Shown: one piece after another, positions 55,590 through 64,000 of the stretch
How positions within the stretch are numbered: position 1 is the stretch's first letter
Layout of the letters: every line of letters begins with the position of its first letter
NCBI GenBank assembly: GCA_900470775.1
Contig: UCBZ01000040.1
Coordinates: forward strand, 248,295-312,294
Direction of reading: 5' to 3'
DNA from: Hyphomicrobiales bacterium
GTDB lineage: Bacteria; Pseudomonadota; Alphaproteobacteria; Rhizobiales; Beijerinckiaceae
Length of the DNA stretch: 64,000 nucleotides
The notes under the pieces: model-generated
What the model saw: only the letters and a program-made list of their open reading frames with translations
Databases searched by the model: none
What the model was told of the DNA's origin: nothing
Made by a program: the position numbers and the translations under genes

Positions 55590-57110
55590 ATGAACCTCGC
55601 CACGCTCGCCCAAAGCCAGGCCCTGGCCACGCTGTTGCAGGCGCTCGCGCCGGCAAGCGAGCTTGTGCCGGGCAGGACGGTCGAAGCGCGCCTGATCGCG
55701 CTCGCCGCCGACGGCACCGCGACGGCGCAGGTCGGGGCCGACATGATCGCGCTCGTCCTAGCAGGTCCGGCCGCCAAGCAGGCCGCGCTTCAGCCTGGCG
55801 CCACCCTCGTCCTGAGGCTCGATGCCGCCGAGGAGCCGGGTGCGGGCCTGCGTGCGACGCTGGTCGAGGTCCGCCCGCCTTCCACGCCAGGTCAGCCGTC
55901 CACGCCAAACCAGACTCCCACACAAAGCCCGCCACCCGGCGCACCGGTGCAGACTGCAGTGACGCCCGCACCGGCCCTGCCAGGCCAGCAAGCCGCCGCC
56001 CTTCCGTCCACGATCCCGCCTGGCACCACCGCACAGGCGACGTCCGCGACGCAGCCGGCCACGCTGCGAGTCGAGATGTCGGCTGCGCCCGCCTCCACCT
56101 TGTCGCCGCAGCCCGGCACGCAGGCGCTCTCCCAGGCAGCATCGCCCCGAACGCTGGCCGGACCATTGCTTGGACCGGCGCTGGCACGGCAGGACAGCCT
56201 CGCACCGCTTCTCGCCAATATGCGCGGCCTGGCCAATGGCTCGGTCTCGATGGTGTTGCCCAGGCCGTTGCTGACGCTGATCGATCAGGTTCTCGCCCAG
56301 GCGATCCCCGTTGACCGAAGGCCTGTCACGGCCCAGGCGCTGAAGACGGCCGTGCAGAACTCCGGCCTGTTCCTCGAAGCGCATCAGGCCGAGGGCCTGC
56401 CGGTGCTGCCGGGCACAGACCTCAAGGCCGGGCTGCAGGCCCTGCGCGACAGCCTCGCGCCGCTGGTCGAGGCCCTCTCCTTGCCCCAGGCCGCCAAACC
56501 ACCTGCCGACGCCAATCTGCCGCAGTCCGCTTCGGATCAGGCGGCAAGGCCGGCTCCGCCTCGCCGCGACGGTGCGCTCGTGGCTCAGCCGATCGCCGAG
56601 CCGAGCCTGTCTGCCGGCGACAAGCCGCTTGCCGTCGTCGAGACGCTGCTGCAGCAGACCGACGCCGCGCTCGACCGCATCAAGCTCGCACAGTATGCCT
56701 CATTGCCGCCGGAGGGTCCGCGCACGGAGGCCCAGCAGGGACAGCGCTGGCTGACGGAGCTTCCACTGGCCTTCCACAACGGCGCCGCGATGCTGCCGCT
56801 GCAGATCGAGAAGGAGCCGCCCAAGCGCGACGCCGATGGCGTTTCCGGCCCGCTCTGGCGCGTCCGCTTCGCACTGGACGTCGAGCCGATGGGGCCGCTG
56901 CAGGGCGTCGTCACCCTGCAGGGCCGCAGCGTCGGCATTACGCTGTGGGCCGAGCGCGAGGAGACCAGCCGGCTGCTGCGCGGCGCCTCGTCCGGTCTGG
57001 AGGCCGCGCTCATCGATGCGCAATTCGAGAACGGCACGATCGACATCCACACCGGCCAGCCACGCGTCGCCCAGCCGACCGCCGGCCAGTTCCTCGACCG
57101 TATGTCATGA
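55590..57110 (+). CDS. fliK: Flagellar hook-length control protein (FliK-like)
   Basis: The protein is about 506 residues. The central part (about 95-210) is Pro/Thr/Ala/Gln-rich and disordered, as in FliK rulers. The C-terminal ~110 residues (LPLQIEKEPPKRDADG, LWRVRFALDVEPMGPLQGVV, SVGITLWAEREETSRLL) form the conserved hook-length domain, which switches export specificity through FlhB. The next gene is an FlhB-like C-terminal domain, which supports the call. The ATG at 55590 is preferred; 55539 is possible. Its stop overlaps the next ATG. Confidence 0.85.
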   Translation: MNLATLAQSQALATLLQALAPASELVPGRTVEARLIALAADGTATAQVGADMIALVLAGPAAKQAALQPGATLVLRLDAAEEPGAGLRATLVEVRPPSTPGQPSTPNQTPTQSPPPGAPVQTAVTPAPALPGQQAAALPSTIPPGTTAQATSATQPATLRVEMSAAPASTLSPQPGTQALSQAASPRTLAGPLLGPALARQDSLAPLLANMRGLANGSVSMVLPRPLLTLIDQVLAQAIPVDRRPVTAQALKTAVQNSGLFLEAHQAEGLPVLPGTDLKAGLQALRDSLAPLVEALSLPQAAKPPADANLPQSASDQAARPAPPRRDGALVAQPIAEPSLSAGDKPLAVVETLLQQTDAALDRIKLAQYASLPPEGPRTEAQQGQRWLTELPLAFHNGAAMLPLQIEKEPPKRDADGVSGPLWRVRFALDVEPMGPLQGVVTLQGRSVGITLWAEREETSRLLRGASSGLEAALIDAQFENGTIDIHTGQPRVAQPTAGQFLDRMS

Positions 57111-57406
57111 CGACGCCCTCCGACCGGCCCTCCCCGCGCCAGATCGCCGTCGCGCTCGAATATGACGGGCAGGGCGCGCCGCGCGTCACCGCCAAGGGTC
57201 GGGGCGAACTGGCCCAGCGCATCATCGATAAGGGCCGCGAGCATGGCGTAGCGATCGAGGAGAACGCGGTGCTGGCACAGGCGCTCTCGGCCGTCGAACT
57301 CGACGACCAGATCCCGGAGGAACTCTACCGCGCGACAGCCCAGGTAATTGCCTTCGTGCTCTCGCTGCGCGGCGAAATGCGCCGCCAACAGCGCGACGGC
57401 GGTTGA
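57107..57406 (+). CDS. FlhB C-terminal-domain-like protein (FhlX/YlqH type)
   Basis: The 99-residue protein matches the cytoplasmic domain of FlhB: IAVALEYDGQGAPRVTAKGRG, LAQRIIDKGREHGVAIEEN and IPEELYRATAQVIAFVL. The usual self-cleaving NPTH motif of FlhB is absent, as in stand-alone FlhX/YlqH proteins, which can substitute for the cleaved domain. It overlaps the fliK stop by 4 bp, linking it with hook-length switching. Its own stop overlaps the next gene's TTG. Confidence 0.88.
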   Translation: MTTPSDRPSPRQIAVALEYDGQGAPRVTAKGRGELAQRIIDKGREHGVAIEENAVLAQALSAVELDDQIPEELYRATAQVIAFVLSLRGEMRRQQRDGG

Positions 57407-58554
57407 TCTTGAACCAGATCGCCCTGAACGCGAGCGTCGTCGTCCGGCGTATCCGGCCCTCCGACTACACCAACTACGGCCCGGCCTTCGCCGAATTGGC
57501 CGCGCGCGCGCTCGAACCCAATCCGCATATGTCGCCAGCCGCCGTCATGGCCGCCCGCGTCGTCGTGCCGGAGGACCGGATCGTCATCCTCGCCGCCTGG
57601 CTCAGCGAGGCTTTGGGCTCCGAGCGTCTCGCAGGCATCTGGGCCCTGCGCCGCCAGCGTGACTGGCGCACAGGCTTTGCTGCCGCTCTGACCTCCCCGA
57701 TCCTGCCTCTCTATGAGGTCTCTTCGCTGCCCGTTCTCGACGCAGACCATGGCCAGGACGCGATGCAGGCGATGCTGCGCCATCTGCTGGCGGCCGGCGA
57801 CCTGCCGCGCACGCTCGCCTTGCCCGTGCTGCCGCTGGAGGGGCCGACCTTCCTGGCGCTCGAGGAAGCCTGCCGCGTCACCGGCAGCCGTCTGCGCATC
57901 TGCGAACGCTGGCAGCGCCCGGTCATGCGGCCGCAGCCCGGCGACGATGCCGAGCGCTATCTGCGCCGCACGCTCGGACAGAGCTACAAGAAGCGCATGC
58001 AGCAGTTCCGGGCCATCGCCCGCCATGGCGATGTCGGCCTCCAACGCCTGCGCGGCGAGGAGGCGCGGGCCGCGTTTCCGGACTTCCTCGCACTGGAAGC
58101 CGCCGGTTGGAAGGGGCAGGCCGGCACGGCAATCGCCCGCCTGCCGCAGGCCTCGGCCTATTTCGACAATCTGGTCACGCTCTTCGCCGCTGCCGGGGCC
58201 TTGCAGATCGACGCGCTGCTGCTCGACGGCCGCCCCCTCGCCATGGGTCTGCTGATCGAGAGCGCCGGCACCCGCCATTTCCTCAAGATCGCCTATGACG
58301 AGAACGAGGCGCGTCATTCGCCCGGCCGCGCCCTGACCATCGCCATGCTCCAGGCCGATTTCGCCGCCACGCCTCCTGTCTTCTTCGACAGCGGTGCCGG
58401 CGACGGCGTCGATGCCGGCACCTATGTCTGGGGCGAGCGCCGCGCCATGGGCAACGCCGTCATCGGGCTGGGCAACACCTCGCCCGGCCTGCCCGAGGCT
58501 GCCGCGCGGCTGCGTCAGGGCTTGCGCCTCACCCAGGCGCGACTGCGGCGCTGA
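57403..58554 (+). CDS. GNAT-fold acetyltransferase (BioF2/CelD-like)
   Basis: The 383-residue protein resembles the BioF2-like/CelD acetyltransferases with a double GNAT fold: YLRRTLGQSYKKRMQQFRAI near residue 190, SAGTRHFLKIAYDENEARHSPGRALTIAMLQ near 290-320, and FFDSGAG with conserved acidic residue. Such enzymes often modify sugars or lipids of the cell surface. It overlaps the FlhB-like stop with a TTG start at 57403 (a second TTG at 57409), so it may be co-translated with the flagellar genes, possibly modifying a flagellar or surface component. That link is inference. Confidence 0.8.
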   Translation: MILNQIALNASVVVRRIRPSDYTNYGPAFAELAARALEPNPHMSPAAVMAARVVVPEDRIVILAAWLSEALGSERLAGIWALRRQRDWRTGFAAALTSPILPLYEVSSLPVLDADHGQDAMQAMLRHLLAAGDLPRTLALPVLPLEGPTFLALEEACRVTGSRLRICERWQRPVMRPQPGDDAERYLRRTLGQSYKKRMQQFRAIARHGDVGLQRLRGEEARAAFPDFLALEAAGWKGQAGTAIARLPQASAYFDNLVTLFAAAGALQIDALLLDGRPLAMGLLIESAGTRHFLKIAYDENEARHSPGRALTIAMLQADFAATPPVFFDSGAGDGVDAGTYVWGERRAMGNAVIGLGNTSPGLPEAAARLRQGLRLTQARLRR

Positions 58555-58628
58555 CGCCGGAAAATTCGGTGGCGTCGATCCTGATGATCGGCCACATCTG
58601 CGAACCAGCCACAGCAGGGACAGGCCAC

Positions 58629-59174
58629 ATGACTACCGCGATCAAGATCGGCATCGTCACGGTGTCCGACCGCGCTTCGGCCGGCATCTATGAGGATGAG
58701 GGCGGCCCGGCGATCCAGGCCTATCTCGACAAGGCGCTGGCCTCGCTTTGGACGCCGGTCGCCCGCGTCATCCCTGACGACCGCGCCTTGATCGCCAAAA
58801 CGCTGATCGCGCTCGCCGACGACGAAGGCTGCTGCCTGATCGTCACCACCGGCGGCACCGGCCCGGCCCCGCGCGACGTGACGCCGGAGGCGACGGAGGA
58901 CGTGATCGAAAAGCCGATGCCGGGCTTCGGCGAACTCATGCGCCAGGTCAGCCTCGCCAAGGTGCCGACCGCGATCCTCTCGCGCCAGACCGCCGGCATC
59001 CGCGGCCGTTGCCTGATCGTCAACCTGCCCGGCCGCCCGCGCGCCATCGCCGAATGCCTCGATGCGGTGATGCCGGCGATCCCGTACTGCATCGATCTGA
59101 TCGAAGGGCCCTATCTGGAAACCGATCCGGCCGTCATCGTCGCCTTCCGGCCGGGGCAAAAGCCCAAGCCCTGA
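58629..59174 (+). CDS. mog: Molybdopterin adenylyltransferase
   Basis: The 181-residue protein has IKIGIVTVSDRASAGIYEDE and CCLIVTTGGTGPAPRDVTPEA, the MPT-binding and nucleotide-binding motifs of MogA. It adenylylates molybdopterin before molybdenum insertion. Length and motifs are normal. ATG at 58629 matches the conserved start. It is downstream of the acetyltransferase gene with a 74-bp gap and probably independent of it. Confidence 0.92.
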   Translation: MTTAIKIGIVTVSDRASAGIYEDEGGPAIQAYLDKALASLWTPVARVIPDDRALIAKTLIALADDEGCCLIVTTGGTGPAPRDVTPEATEDVIEKPMPGFGELMRQVSLAKVPTAILSRQTAGIRGRCLIVNLPGRPRAIAECLDAVMPAIPYCIDLIEGPYLETDPAVIVAFRPGQKPKP

Positions 59175-59337
59175 CGCGCGCCAACGACCTTTCTCGGCGC
59201 GGCTTGATGCAGAGGCATCATGCGCCGGCAGGGGTGCAAACTCTCCTGGGATCGTCCATCATCCTGCCCGTGAGGCGCTGCCGGAAAGTGCCCGATAGCG
59301 ACCGGCCGAAAAGAGCCGGCACCGGGAGGATTGACGA

Positions 59338-60321
59338 ATGAAACGCCGCGACATGCTCGCTGGCCTCGCTGCTGCGTCGGCCGGGGCCCTTCTGATGCAG
59401 CCGGGCCGGTCACAGCCTGCCTGGCCCTCCCGCCCCATCACCATGGTCGTGCCGTTCCCGCCCGGCGGACAGGCCGACCTCGCCGCGAGGCCCATCGCCC
59501 AGGCGCTGGAGAAGCTGCTGAAGACACCCGTCATCGTCGACAATCGCGGTGGCGCCGGCGGTGCGCTCGGCAACGCCGCCGTCGCGCGGGCCGAGCCGGA
59601 TGGCTACACGCTGCTGATGACGCTCTCCTCGTTGGCGGTGCTGCCTGAATCCTCGCGCCTTTTCGCCCGCGCGCCATCCTATGAGGTGTCGCAGCTTGCC
59701 CCCGTCGCCCGCGTACTCGCCGACCCGACGCTGCTCGCAGTACCCTCCGCATCGCCCTGGAAAACGCTGAAGGACTTCGTCGATGACGCGAAGGCGCGGC
59801 CCGGTGTCATTCCCTATGGCTCGTCGGGCTCCTACGGCACGCTGCATGTCGCGATGGAGATGTTCGCGACAGCGGCCGGCCTCAAGCTGCTGCATGTGCC
59901 CTATCGCGGCGCCGGGCCAGCGCTCACCGATCTGCTCTCCGGCCAGATCCAGGCGCTCGCCTCCGCACCGGGCGTGCTGAAGCCCCATGTCGAGTCCGGC
60001 GCGCTGCGCGTGCTCGCCAATTGGGGCGCCGACCGCGTGCCAAGCTTCCCCGACCTGCCGACCTTTCGCGAGCTCGGCTACCGGGATGTTGAATTCTACA
60101 TCTGGGCCGGGCTGTTCACACCGCGAAACCTGCCGGAGCCGATAGCGACCCGCATCCGCGAGGCGATGCGAACCGCGATGGCCGACCGCGAGGTGCTGCA
60201 GATCTTCGAGAAGGCCGGCAGCCCACCCGCCTACCAAGACACGCCGGAGTTCATCCGCTTCGTCGAGGCCGACAGCGCGCGCCTGATCGAGGCGACACGC
60301 AAGATCGGCAAGGTCGAATAG
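59338..60321 (+). CDS. TctC/Bug family binding protein, Tat-like signal
   Basis: The 327-residue protein has KRRDMLAGLAAASAGALLMQ, a Tat-type signal, then ITMVVPFPPGGQADLAARPI, VDNRGGAGGALGNAAVARAEP, LHVPYRGAGPALTDLLSGQI and the C-terminal FEKAGSPPAY, all typical Bug motifs. It probably binds a carboxylate, possibly an N-carbamoyl or amino acid derivative, as the next genes on the opposite strand encode a carbamoylase-like hydrolase and flavin reductase. No membrane partners are present. GGGAGG (59323-59328) supports the start. Confidence 0.9.
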   Translation: MKRRDMLAGLAAASAGALLMQPGRSQPAWPSRPITMVVPFPPGGQADLAARPIAQALEKLLKTPVIVDNRGGAGGALGNAAVARAEPDGYTLLMTLSSLAVLPESSRLFARAPSYEVSQLAPVARVLADPTLLAVPSASPWKTLKDFVDDAKARPGVIPYGSSGSYGTLHVAMEMFATAAGLKLLHVPYRGAGPALTDLLSGQIQALASAPGVLKPHVESGALRVLANWGADRVPSFPDLPTFRELGYRDVEFYIWAGLFTPRNLPEPIATRIREAMRTAMADREVLQIFEKAGSPPAYQDTPEFIRFVEADSARLIEATRKIGKVE

Positions 60322-60334
60322 CGCCCCGCGAGGA

Positions 60335-60975
60335 TCAGCTGCCGCGCGACGCCAGCCAGTCGGCGTAAGTACCGCGCCGCATGTCGAAACGGTCGTTCTG
60401 GCGGGAATAGCCGTCGCCGAACATCCGCCCGACCGGCTTGTAGTCGCTCATGCTGACCCGCAGCGTGGCCGGATCGACCAGCCCCTCGCGGGCATGCAGC
60501 CTGACGACCTCGCCGATCAGCAATTCGCGCGTCGGCGAGAACGTCATCGCGAGCGTTTTGCGGCATTCCAGCCGAAAGGCGCCTCGGCGATGCGCGGCAC
60601 CGCGACCGTCACACCCGGCAGCAGCGAAAGCCCCGCCGCCTCGATCTCGCTGACCTCGGGCGGGAAATCGATGCCGCAGATGTTCATCGCCTCGGCCAGC
60701 GGCTCGTCGACGAGATTGACGACGAACTCGGCGGCTGCGGCGATGTTGCGGGTCGTGTCCTTGGGGTCATTGCCCGGCTTGTGCTGGAGGCCGAGCACGA
60801 TCAGCGCCGGGTCCTCCGAAAACACGTTGAAGAAGCTGAACGGCGCGGCGTTGACCACGCCCTCCGCCGAGATGGTGGTAACGAGCGCGATCGGGCGCGG
60901 CGTCACGCTGGCGCAGAGCAGCTTGTAGCGCTCGCGCGGCGCGATTTCCGCGAAGGCGACGGTGAAGGCACTCAT
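60335..60975 (-). pseudogene. Flavin reductase-like FMN-binding protein, frameshifted
   Basis: The first part (60975 to about 60570) reads LLCASVTPRPIALVTTISAEG, NAAPFSFFNVFSEDPALIVLG and EFVVNLVDEPLAEAMN, the flavin reductase split barrel, and ends prematurely at PFGWNAAKRSR. A second frame (60547-60335) continues with MTFSPTRELLIGEVVRLHAR and YADWLASRGS. Adding one G to TGGAAT at about 60567-60570 restores WECRKTLAMTFSPTR across both. It is a single-base deletion or a sequencing error. The protein would bind FMN and act as a reductase or small oxidoreductase. It follows the carbamoylase-like gene. Confidence 0.88.
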
Positions 60976-60979
60976 CAAC

Positions 60980-61909
60980 TTAGTCCGGCTCGACCACGCC
61001 GACCTGGGCCGTGATCGCACCATAATGCTCGATCCGGCGATGCCTGGCGAAGTCGAAGATCGTCTCCTTGCCGAAGCGCGTCGCGTCGAGATCGCAAGGG
61101 ACGACGATGATGCCGTCGGCTTCGTCTTCGAGCTCGGCGACGATCTCGCCGTCGGGGTTGACGATCAGCGTGCCGCCCATCAGGTGGTTGCCGTCCTCGT
61201 CGCCGGCCTTGGCCACGGCCACGACCCAGCAGGAGTTCTGATAGGCGCCCGCCTGCACCGACAGCCGGTGGTGGAACAGGCGCTGCGCGATGCCCTCCCC
61301 GCCCTTCTGCGAATTGACCGAGGGCGTATTGAAGCCGAGCACCACCATCTCGACGCCCTGAAGCCCCATCACGCGATAGGTCTCGGGCCAGCGCCGGTCA
61401 TTGCAGATGCACATGCCGATCAGCCCGCCCATCGTACGCCAGACCGGGAAGCCGAGATCGCCCGGCTCGAAATAGCGCTTTTCAAGATGCTGGTGCGAGC
61501 GGCTGTCATCGTAGTCGACATGGCCGGGCAGATGGATCTTGCGGTACTTGCCGACAATCGCGCCCGCCTTGTCGACGATGATCGAGGAGTTGAAATGCCG
61601 GCCCTCCGGCGTCAGCTCGGCATAGCCGAAGCTCATACCCATGCCATAGGCGAGCGCCTTGTCGAACAGCGGCTGCACCTCCGGGTTCGGCATCGCGGCC
61701 TCGAACCACGGATCGGCCTCGGCGCGGTCCTCGTGATACCAGCGCGGGAAGAAGGTCGTCAGCGCCAGTTCCGGATAGACGATGAAGTCCGCGCCCTTGG
61801 CCTTGGCCTCGTCCATCAGCGCGATCATCCGGGCGACGACCTCAGCCCGCGTCTCGGCTTTCTGGATCGGCCCGAGCTGGGCGGCGGCGACGGTCAGGAT
61901 GCGGGACAT
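60980..61909 (-). CDS. N-carbamoyl-D-amino-acid hydrolase-like nitrilase-superfamily enzyme
   Basis: The 310-residue protein has the catalytic triad of the carbon-nitrogen hydrolase fold: Glu in IVYPELALTTFFPRW, Lys in KYRKIHLPGH and Cys in GMCICNDRRWPE, plus a second conserved Glu. WPETYRVMGLQGVEMVVLG and QNSCWVVAVAKAG resemble N-carbamoyl-D-amino acid amidohydrolases. It would release D-amino acid, CO2 and ammonia. The ATG at 61909 is chosen over an open frame to 61960. The flavin reductase gene begins only 4 bp after its stop. Confidence 0.88.
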   Translation of the reverse strand: MSRILTVAAAQLGPIQKAETRAEVVARMIALMDEAKAKGADFIVYPELALTTFFPRWYHEDRAEADPWFEAAMPNPEVQPLFDKALAYGMGMSFGYAELTPEGRHFNSSIIVDKAGAIVGKYRKIHLPGHVDYDDSRSHQHLEKRYFEPGDLGFPVWRTMGGLIGMCICNDRRWPETYRVMGLQGVEMVVLGFNTPSVNSQKGGEGIAQRLFHHRLSVQAGAYQNSCWVVAVAKAGDEDGNHLMGGTLIVNPDGEIVAELEDEADGIIVVPCDLDATRFGKETIFDFARHRRIEHYGAITAQVGVVEPD

Positions 61910-62005
61910 GAAAACCTCGGCAGGCGGTGTCAGGCTGCACCGCGACGGGCACAGCCTCACCAGCGGCTTAGCGAAAACGGTGCCAGCCGCCTATGACATT
62001 GACGC

Positions 62006-62578
62006 TCAGCCCGTCTGCAATTCCTGCCCGATCGCCCGCACGAGCTGTGGACCCAGCGGGTCGGTCATGGCCGAGAAACCGCCCAGAAGTTCGCCGGAGC
62101 GGCCGATCAGGTATTTGTGGAAGTTCCACATCGGCACCTCCCAGGGTCGCTGCGCCGCGGCCCAGCGATAGAAGGAATGCGCGTCGGGCCCCTTCACCAC
62201 GGTCTTCTCGGCAAAGGCATAGGTCGCGCCATGGCTCTGTCGCGCGGCTTCCGCGATGGCTGCGCCGTCCAGCGGCTCCTGCCCGCCGAAATCATTGCTC
62301 GGCACCGCAAGCAGCATCAGGCCGCGGGCGGAATAGCGTTGCCAGAGCTGCTCCAGCGTCGCGAACTGGCCGGCAAAGCCGCAATTCGTCGCCGTGTTGA
62401 CGATCAGGATCGGCTTTCCCTGATAGGCCGAAAGCGGATACATCCCGCCCCCGGCCCGGGCGAAGGCGAAGGTCGAGGCCGAAGCCGCGCCCTCCTGCGC
62501 CGCCGCATGCCCACCCAGCACCGGCACCGCGCAGGCGCCCGCCAGCAGACCCAAGACCTCTCGACGCTGCATGGTCAT
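62006..62578 (-). CDS. Exported glutathione peroxidase-family protein
   Basis: The protein is about 190 residues and has a signal peptide (MQRREVLGLLAGACAVPVLG, cleavage near AAAQEG). The thioredoxin-fold peroxidase motifs follow: ILIVNTATNCGFAGQFATLE with the peroxidatic Cys, LLAVPSNDFGGQEP with the Gln, and MWNFHKYLIG with the Trp. It reduces peroxides in the periplasm, probably with thioredoxin-like donors. ATGs at 62578 and 62572 are both possible. Most bacterial relatives are cytosolic, so the signal is noteworthy. Confidence 0.88.
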   Translation of the reverse strand: MTMQRREVLGLLAGACAVPVLGGHAAAQEGAASASTFAFARAGGGMYPLSAYQGKPILIVNTATNCGFAGQFATLEQLWQRYSARGLMLLAVPSNDFGGQEPLDGAAIAEAARQSHGATYAFAEKTVVKGPDAHSFYRWAAAQRPWEVPMWNFHKYLIGRSGELLGGFSAMTDPLGPQLVRAIGQELQTG

Positions 62579-62667
62579 GGCAAGATCCCTCGCTTCGAAC
62601 GGATACGGCTCGCCTGTCACGAGCTTATATCCTCATCGCATCTACGACGGGCATGCCAAAACGGATG

Positions 62668-62693
62668 CGCCCCGCGGCCTTTCGGCCCGGGGC
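62668..62693 (-). terminator. Hairpin after the CheY-like gene
   Basis: CGCCCCGCGGCC-TTTC-GGCCCGGGGCG forms a GC-rich stem 46 bp beyond the response-regulator stop. On the minus strand a TTTT follows at a short distance (62658-62661 region), so it is a plausible but imperfect terminator. Confidence 0.5.
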
Positions 62694-62738
62694 GATCAAA
62701 CGTCGAACGAGGAGAATTTGTCCCGGTGCGGATGCCGC

Positions 62739-63128
62739 TCAGTTGCTGAGCGACAGCACCTTCTTAACGCGCACTTCGAGATCGCGGAGTTCGTAGGGCT
62801 TCACGACGTAGTGGTCGGCGCCGTTGGTCGTCGCCTCGTCCATCTTGTCGACCGAGCGCTCGGAGGTCGCCATGATGATCTTGATCTGGTTCAGCTCGGG
62901 CACCGAGCGGATGGCGCGCAGCAGGTCGATACCGCTCATGCCGTCCATGTTCCAGTCGAGCAGCAGCAGGTCATAGCGCTTGCTCTGCATCTTCATCAGG
63001 GCCTCGCGGGCATTCTCGGCCTCGTCGATATCCTGAAACTCGATCTGCTTCAGGAAATACGTCGCGAGTCCGCGCATGCTCTTCTGGTCATCGACCACGA
63101 GGATCCTGTACTCGCTTCTCGCTTTCAT
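62739..63128 (-). CDS. CheY-like single-domain response regulator
   Basis: The 129-residue protein is one receiver domain: the acidic pair in ILVVDDQKSMRG, the phospho-acceptor Asp in LLLLDWNMDGMSG, Thr in IIMATSERS and Lys in HYVVKPYELRDLE are all present. It is likely a chemotaxis-type output protein, as cheB lies 10 bp upstream in the same orientation. The ATG at 63128 follows a good Shine-Dalgarno (GAGGAGAACGAG, read on the minus strand). Confidence 0.92.
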   Translation of the reverse strand: MKARSEYRILVVDDQKSMRGLATYFLKQIEFQDIDEAENAREALMKMQSKRYDLLLLDWNMDGMSGIDLLRAIRSVPELNQIKIIMATSERSVDKMDEATTNGADHYVVKPYELRDLEVRVKKVLSLSN

Positions 63129-63138
63129 CTCGTTCTCC

Positions 63139-64000
63139 TCACGCGGTTCGCAGATGCGAACGCTCGCCGAGCAAGTTGCTGACGGCAGCGCCGATCTGGT
63201 CGAGCGCGACAACCCGCTCAGTGGCACCGATCTCGAATGCCGCTTTAGGCATCCCGTTTACCACACAGGTTTCACCACTTTGGATTAACGTCTCGGCGCC
63301 TGCTTTGCGCATGGCTAACAAACCCTCTGCGCCATCGCGTCCCATGCCCGTGAGCAGGATGCCGATCGAGGGCGCGCCGATGCTGCGGGCCACGGAGTGG
63401 AACATGACATCGACCGAGGGCGAATGTCCGCTAACCAGGGGTCCTTCGCGCAAGACGCAGACGAATTCGCCCCGGCGCTCCTCGATCTCGAGATGGCGTG
63501 GACCGCCCGGCGCGACCACAGCCATGCCCGGCTTCAGCTTGTCGCCATCGCTGGCCTCGCGGACATCGAGCCCCGTCGCGGTCGCAAGCCGTGCCGCGAA
63601 TTTGGCCGTATAGCCGGCTGGCATATGCTGCACGACGGCGATCGGCAGGCGCAGATGGGCGAGATCGCGCATCACGACCTGGATTGCGGGTACGCCGCCC
63701 GTCGAAGCGCCGATCGCGATGAACGATGCCTTGCCACTCATGCGGGCCGACTCGCGCGGCGCCGCGACGCGCGCTGGCGCCGTCTCGCGCCGCGACGCGA
63801 ACATCCTGCGGCTGGCCGAGGCGCGCTGCAGCGCGCCGACCAGATGTTTCATGAAGCCTTCGAGCGTATGCCGCGTGCCGTCGGGCTTCTCGATGAAGTC
63901 GATCGCGCCAAGCTCGAGTGCCTGGATGGTGTTGTCGGCGCCCGGCCCGCCGAAGGCCGAGACGATCAGGACCGGCAGCGGATCCTGCTTCAGCACGCGC
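63139..64000 (-). CDS. cheB: Chemotaxis methylesterase CheB, N-terminus outside the window
   Basis: About 287 residues are visible. The first part is the end of the receiver domain (VLIVSAFGGPGADNTIQALE, with the Lys in IDFIEKPDG), then a linker (about 50-90) and the methylesterase domain with the catalytic Ser in FIAIGASTGGVPAI, His in VVQHMPAGYT and Asp in LLTGMGRDGAEGL. It removes methyl groups from chemoreceptors and is activated by CheA. The frame is open at the right edge, so the start is beyond 64000. The CheY-like gene follows 10 bp away. Confidence 0.93.
   Translation of the reverse strand, partial: RVLKQDPLPVLIVSAFGGPGADNTIQALELGAIDFIEKPDGTRHTLEGFMKHLVGALQRASASRRMFASRRETAPARVAAPRESARMSGKASFIAIGASTGGVPAIQVVMRDLAHLRLPIAVVQHMPAGYTAKFAARLATATGLDVREASDGDKLKPGMAVVAPGGPRHLEIEERRGEFVCVLREGPLVSGHSPSVDVMFHSVARSIGAPSIGILLTGMGRDGAEGLLAMRKAGAETLIQSGETCVVNGMPKAAFEIGATERVVALDQIGAAVSNLLGERSHLRTA

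Overview
The window is high-GC, densely coded DNA from an alphaproteobacterium, most likely Hyphomicrobiales (a Bosea-like genome is my best guess). The evidence is gene content and signals: an imuA-imuB-dnaE2 cassette behind a GTTC-N7-GTTC type LexA box, an ArsR-methyltransferase regulator of the SahR type in front of metF-metH, several TctC-type binding proteins without membrane partners, and many short palindromic intergenic repeats. No rRNA, tRNA, CRISPR array, transposase or phage gene was seen.

Layout. 1-4027: a gene cut by the left edge, an exported YARHG protein, a ceramidase-like membrane protein, an Asp/Glu-hydantoin racemase and an MsbA-type exporter. 4205-9320: an amidohydrolase, a GntR/FCD regulator and a divergent ATPase-permease-binding protein importer; a shared GCATGC motif in both promoter regions suggests one regulon. 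9327-10126: a GNAT/RHH toxin-antitoxin pair with a palindromic operator. 10194-15351: the SOS mutagenesis cassette, in which dnaE2 has lost its C-terminal part at a repeat cluster (15151-16003). 16424-20477: an oxidative L-fucose-type sugar pathway (mutarotase, lactonase, dehydrogenase) and a divergent sugar-binding protein that lacks permeases. 20597-24421: a MacB-type ABC pair followed by a small cassette (HxlR regulator, glutathione transferase-NTF2 fusion, tautomerase) that ends in a second, partial copy of the macB 3' end. 24527-29880: a degenerate PAS-GGDEF protein, an exported FAH-family protein, WrbA, a Na/Pi cotransporter, a GNAT and a PhnA-like protein. 29961-35795: metH-metF-sahR with a 16-bp palindrome at the promoter. 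35820-43573: a MocR regulator divergent from an EamA transporter, a MOSC protein, a cold-shock protein, a GH3 beta-glucosidase, a YitT protein and a lactate dehydrogenase. 43604-50322: an unknown protein, then a LysR/AtuA/AtuA-like/TctC cassette lying between intact ettA and a decayed copy of the ettA 3' end. 50453-56000: membrane and exported proteins, a Kef-type antiporter and an aldo/keto reductase. 55590-64000: fliK, an flhB-like gene, an acetyltransferase, mogA, a second TctC protein, a frameshifted flavin reductase, an N-carbamoyl-amino-acid hydrolase, an exported glutathione peroxidase, and a CheY-like/CheB pair running off the right edge.

The most striking observation is that two unrelated cassettes (22597-24289 and 44984-48669) have the same architecture: an intact conserved gene, then the cassette, then a same-orientation, sequence-diverged copy of that gene's last ~70-130 bp. 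This looks like acquisition at the 3' ends of protein-coding genes. Other points worth a second look are the truncated dnaE2 behind an intact SOS promoter, an in-frame AtuA-like/TctC read-through ORF, and an exported FAH-family enzyme.
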